Assembly: GCA_020431135.1 (NCBI GenBank)
Contig: JAGQIT010000234.1
Location: 1 to 7,857 of the forward strand
DNA length: 7,857 nucleotides
Direction of reading: 5' to 3'
DNA from: Myxococcales bacterium
GTDB taxonomy: Bacteria; Myxococcota_A; Polyangia; Nannocystales; Nannocystaceae
Shown: positions 6,265-7,857 of the stretch, one piece after another
Numbering within the stretch: the first letter of the stretch is position 1
Layout of the letters: every line of letters begins with the position of its first letter
Program-made: the position numbers and the translations under genes
Notes under the pieces: model-generated
Told to the model about the DNA's origin: nothing
Database searches by the model: none
The model's input: only the letters and a program-made list of their open reading frames with translations

Positions 6265-7857
6265 TAGGCCTCGGATCGCGCCGGCGGCCGCGTCGTCGGG
6301 CTGCGCTCCCGGAGCCAGCGCTTCGCCTCGGCCGCCGCCATCGGCCGCGCGACGTAGTAGCCCTGGAGCTCGTCGCAGCCGAGCTCGCGGAGGAGCTCGA
6401 GGTCGTCGCGGGTCTCGACCCCCTCAGCTACGGTCGTCAGCCCGAGCTTGCGCGCGAGGAGGATGCTGCTCTCGATCACGGCCCGGGCCGAGCGGTCGGC
6501 GCAGGCCTCGGCGACGAAGGTCCGGTCGAGCTTGAGCTCGGTGAAGGGGAAGCGGCGGAGCTGCTCGAAGGACGAGTAGCCGATGCCGAAGTCGTCGATC
6601 GACAGGCCGAAGCCCTTGAGGCGGAGGCGGGCGAGCACGTCGAGCGCGAGCGCGAGGTCCCGCATCACCGCGGTCTCGGTGATCTCGACGTTGAGGGACG
6701 CCGGCGCGAGGCCGGCGGCGGCCGCCGTCGCCACGAGGTACTCCGGGAGCTCGAGGTCGTCGAGCCACGAGGCGGAGAGGTTGAACGAGACCTGGATCCG
6801 CGGCGAGACGGCGACCAGCGCCGCCCCCTCGCGGATCGCGAGGCCGGCGAGGTGCTCAGAGAGCGCGGCGCAGAGCGCCGCGTCGCGCTCTGCGAGGGCG
6901 ATGAAGACCGACGGCGGGACCACGCGGCCGTCGGCGCGGCGCCAGCGGGCGAGCGCCTCGACGCCGACCGGCCGCATGCTGCGGGCGTCGACCTTCGGCT
7001 GAAAGACCACTGAGAACTCGCCGCCCTCGATCGCCGCGTAGACCTCGTCCATCGCCGGCTCCTCGAGCACAGGCAGCGCCGCCCGCCGCCGCGCCGGCTG
7101 GGCGAGGCTCTGGAGGAGCTCGGCGACGACCTCGGGGTGCAGCGGCTTTTGCACCTGACCGAGGAGGCGCAGGCCGTAGAGCTCGGCCAGGCGGCTGACG
7201 GAGTCGAGAACCCCGGGGCGCCCGCTCATGACCACGAGGCCGCCAGCGAAGCGGAGCTCGCCGAGGCGACGGATCGCCTGGATGCCGTCGTGGCCGGGCA
7301 TCTCGAGGTCGCAGAAGACGACGTCGAAGGGGCGCGCCGACCGGCGCACCGCCTCGAGCGCCAGATCGCCGTTGCTCGCCGACTCGATCCGCTCGACGCC
7401 GAGGGCCTCGAGCATCGACACCAGGAGGTTGCGGACGATCGGCTCGTCGTCGACGACGAGGGCCGACGCGCACGGGGCGATCGGAGGCGCCAGCGGCCCC
7501 TGCGGCGGCGCGGCGTCGGTGCCTCCCCCGACCCCAGCGACCCCCGCGAGCCCCGCGACCCCTGCGACCCCTGCGACGAAAGGCGCCCGCCTCACCGACG
7601 CCTCAAAGTCGTCGAGGCCCCGCGCCAGGGCCCGGAAGAGGACGTCGAGGCGACCGCTGCCCCCGGCTCCGGCCGCCCGCTCCAGGGCCTCGAGGAGCTC
7701 GACGTAGCGCAGCGCCCCGAAGGCCCGCGCCGTCGCCTTCTGGCGGTGGGCCTCGCGGGCGATGGCCGCCGTGTCGGCGGTCTTCGTCAGGCGCTCGAGC
7801 TGCTCGCGCGCCGCCTCCAGGAACTCGTCGAGGAGGCCGCCGACGTCGACGCCGAGC
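6264..7857 (-). CDS. HPt - REC - EAL protein (c-di-GMP phosphodiesterase with phosphorelay domains), 5' end beyond right edge
   Basis: The frame is open from the stop at 6264-6266 to the right edge (530 visible residues; first full codon 7856-7854), with no stop upstream of GTG 7595. Visible residues 1-87 read as a histidine phosphotransfer domain: helices around AHRQKATARAFGALRY with His37 as phospho-acceptor, Lys40 at +3 and Gly47; Ala41 replaces the usual Gly. A Val-Ala-Gly repeat linker (about 94-108) follows. REC (about 132-252) has Asp136/Asp137, phospho-acceptor Asp183 in CDLEMPGHDG, Ser211 and Lys237. EAL (about 268-520) keeps all catalytic positions: EALARW (Glu300), Asn359, Glu391, DDFGIGYSS (Asp421, Asp422), Lys442, EGVET (Glu478) and Gln498. 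It should hydrolyse c-di-GMP to pGpG, controlled by REC phosphorylation as in RocR-type proteins. The missing N-terminus may be only the start of HPt or may add further domains. The PDE call is firm; HPt is likely. Confidence 0.9.
   Translation of the reverse strand, partial: LGVDVGGLLDEFLEAAREQLERLTKTADTAAIAREAHRQKATARAFGALRYVELLEALERAAGAGGSGRLDVLFRALARGLDDFEASVRRAPFVAGVAGVAGLAGVAGVGGGTDAAPPQGPLAPPIAPCASALVVDDEPIVRNLLVSMLEALGVERIESASNGDLALEAVRRSARPFDVVFCDLEMPGHDGIQAIRRLGELRFAGGLVVMSGRPGVLDSVSRLAELYGLRLLGQVQKPLHPEVVAELLQSLAQPARRRAALPVLEEPAMDEVYAAIEGGEFSVVFQPKVDARSMRPVGVEALARWRRADGRVVPPSVFIALAERDAALCAALSEHLAGLAIREGAALVAVSPRIQVSFNLSASWLDDLELPEYLVATAAAAGLAPASLNVEITETAVMRDLALALDVLARLRLKGFGLSIDDFGIGYSSFEQLRRFPFTELKLDRTFVAEACADRSARAVIESSILLARKLGLTTVAEGVETRDDLELLRELGCDELQGYYVARPMAAAEAKRWLRERSPTTRPPARSEA
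7533..7577 (-). repeat. Five 9-bp tandem units encoding a (Val/Leu-Ala-Gly) linker
   Basis: Five in-frame 9-bp units of the pattern gcgacccct/gcgaccccc (plus-strand reading) encode VAG-VAG-VAG-LAG-VAG between the HPt and REC domains, followed by V-G-G-G. Two neighbouring units (7560-7577) are identical. Being a multiple of three, gain or loss of a unit would change linker length without breaking the frame. Confidence 0.8.

Noticed and set aside
1..7857. CRISPR array, tRNA/rRNA, insertion sequence or prophage remnant
   Set aside because: I saw no spaced direct repeats of CRISPR type, no tRNA or rRNA-like sequence, no transposase or integrase and no terminal inverted repeats.

Overview
The window is very GC-rich, and almost every third codon position in its genes is G or C. 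It carries a multi-PAS hybrid histidine kinase, a c-di-GMP phosphodiesterase with phosphorelay domains, a secreted FG-GAP protein and a SUKH-like protein. This mix suggests a large-genome, environmentally responsive Gram-negative bacterium. A myxobacterium or relative (Myxococcota) is my best guess, but it rests on gene content and composition only; no rRNA or other marker is present.

Layout from left to right. (1) 1-459, minus: N-terminal part of an exported FG-GAP/VCBS-repeat protein, cut by the left edge. (2) 460-676: non-coding, with a hairpin just upstream of that gene and a near-palindrome. (3) 677-2233, minus: complete benzoate-CoA-ligase-family enzyme. (4) 2234-2393: divergent regulatory region. 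(5) 2394-5078, plus: soluble hybrid histidine kinase, four PAS domains then HisKA, HATPase and a receiver (REC), probably starting at TTG. (6) 5079-5228: stem structure followed by a good sigma70-like promoter. (7) 5229-6200, plus: an N-terminal BRCT domain joined to a SUKH (SMI1/KNR4-like) domain. (8) 6201-6264: two overlapping GC-rich hairpins between convergent genes. (9) 6264-7857, minus: HPt-REC-EAL protein, open through the right edge.

The main point is in the last gene. The frame has no stop upstream of the apparent GTG start at 7595, and the extra 87 residues read as a histidine phosphotransfer domain. The hybrid kinase ends in REC and has no HPt, while the EAL protein supplies HPt and REC. 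Together they hold the modules of a full phosphorelay (His, Asp, His, Asp) ending in c-di-GMP hydrolysis. That pairing is an inference from domain content and proximity; the genes are not in one operon and a BRCT-SUKH gene lies between them.

The BRCT-SUKH fusion is the second oddity: a DNA-ligase-type BRCT module on a fold known mostly from toxin-immunity proteins, with no toxin gene in view. The acyl-CoA ligase and the FG-GAP gene look like unrelated neighbours.
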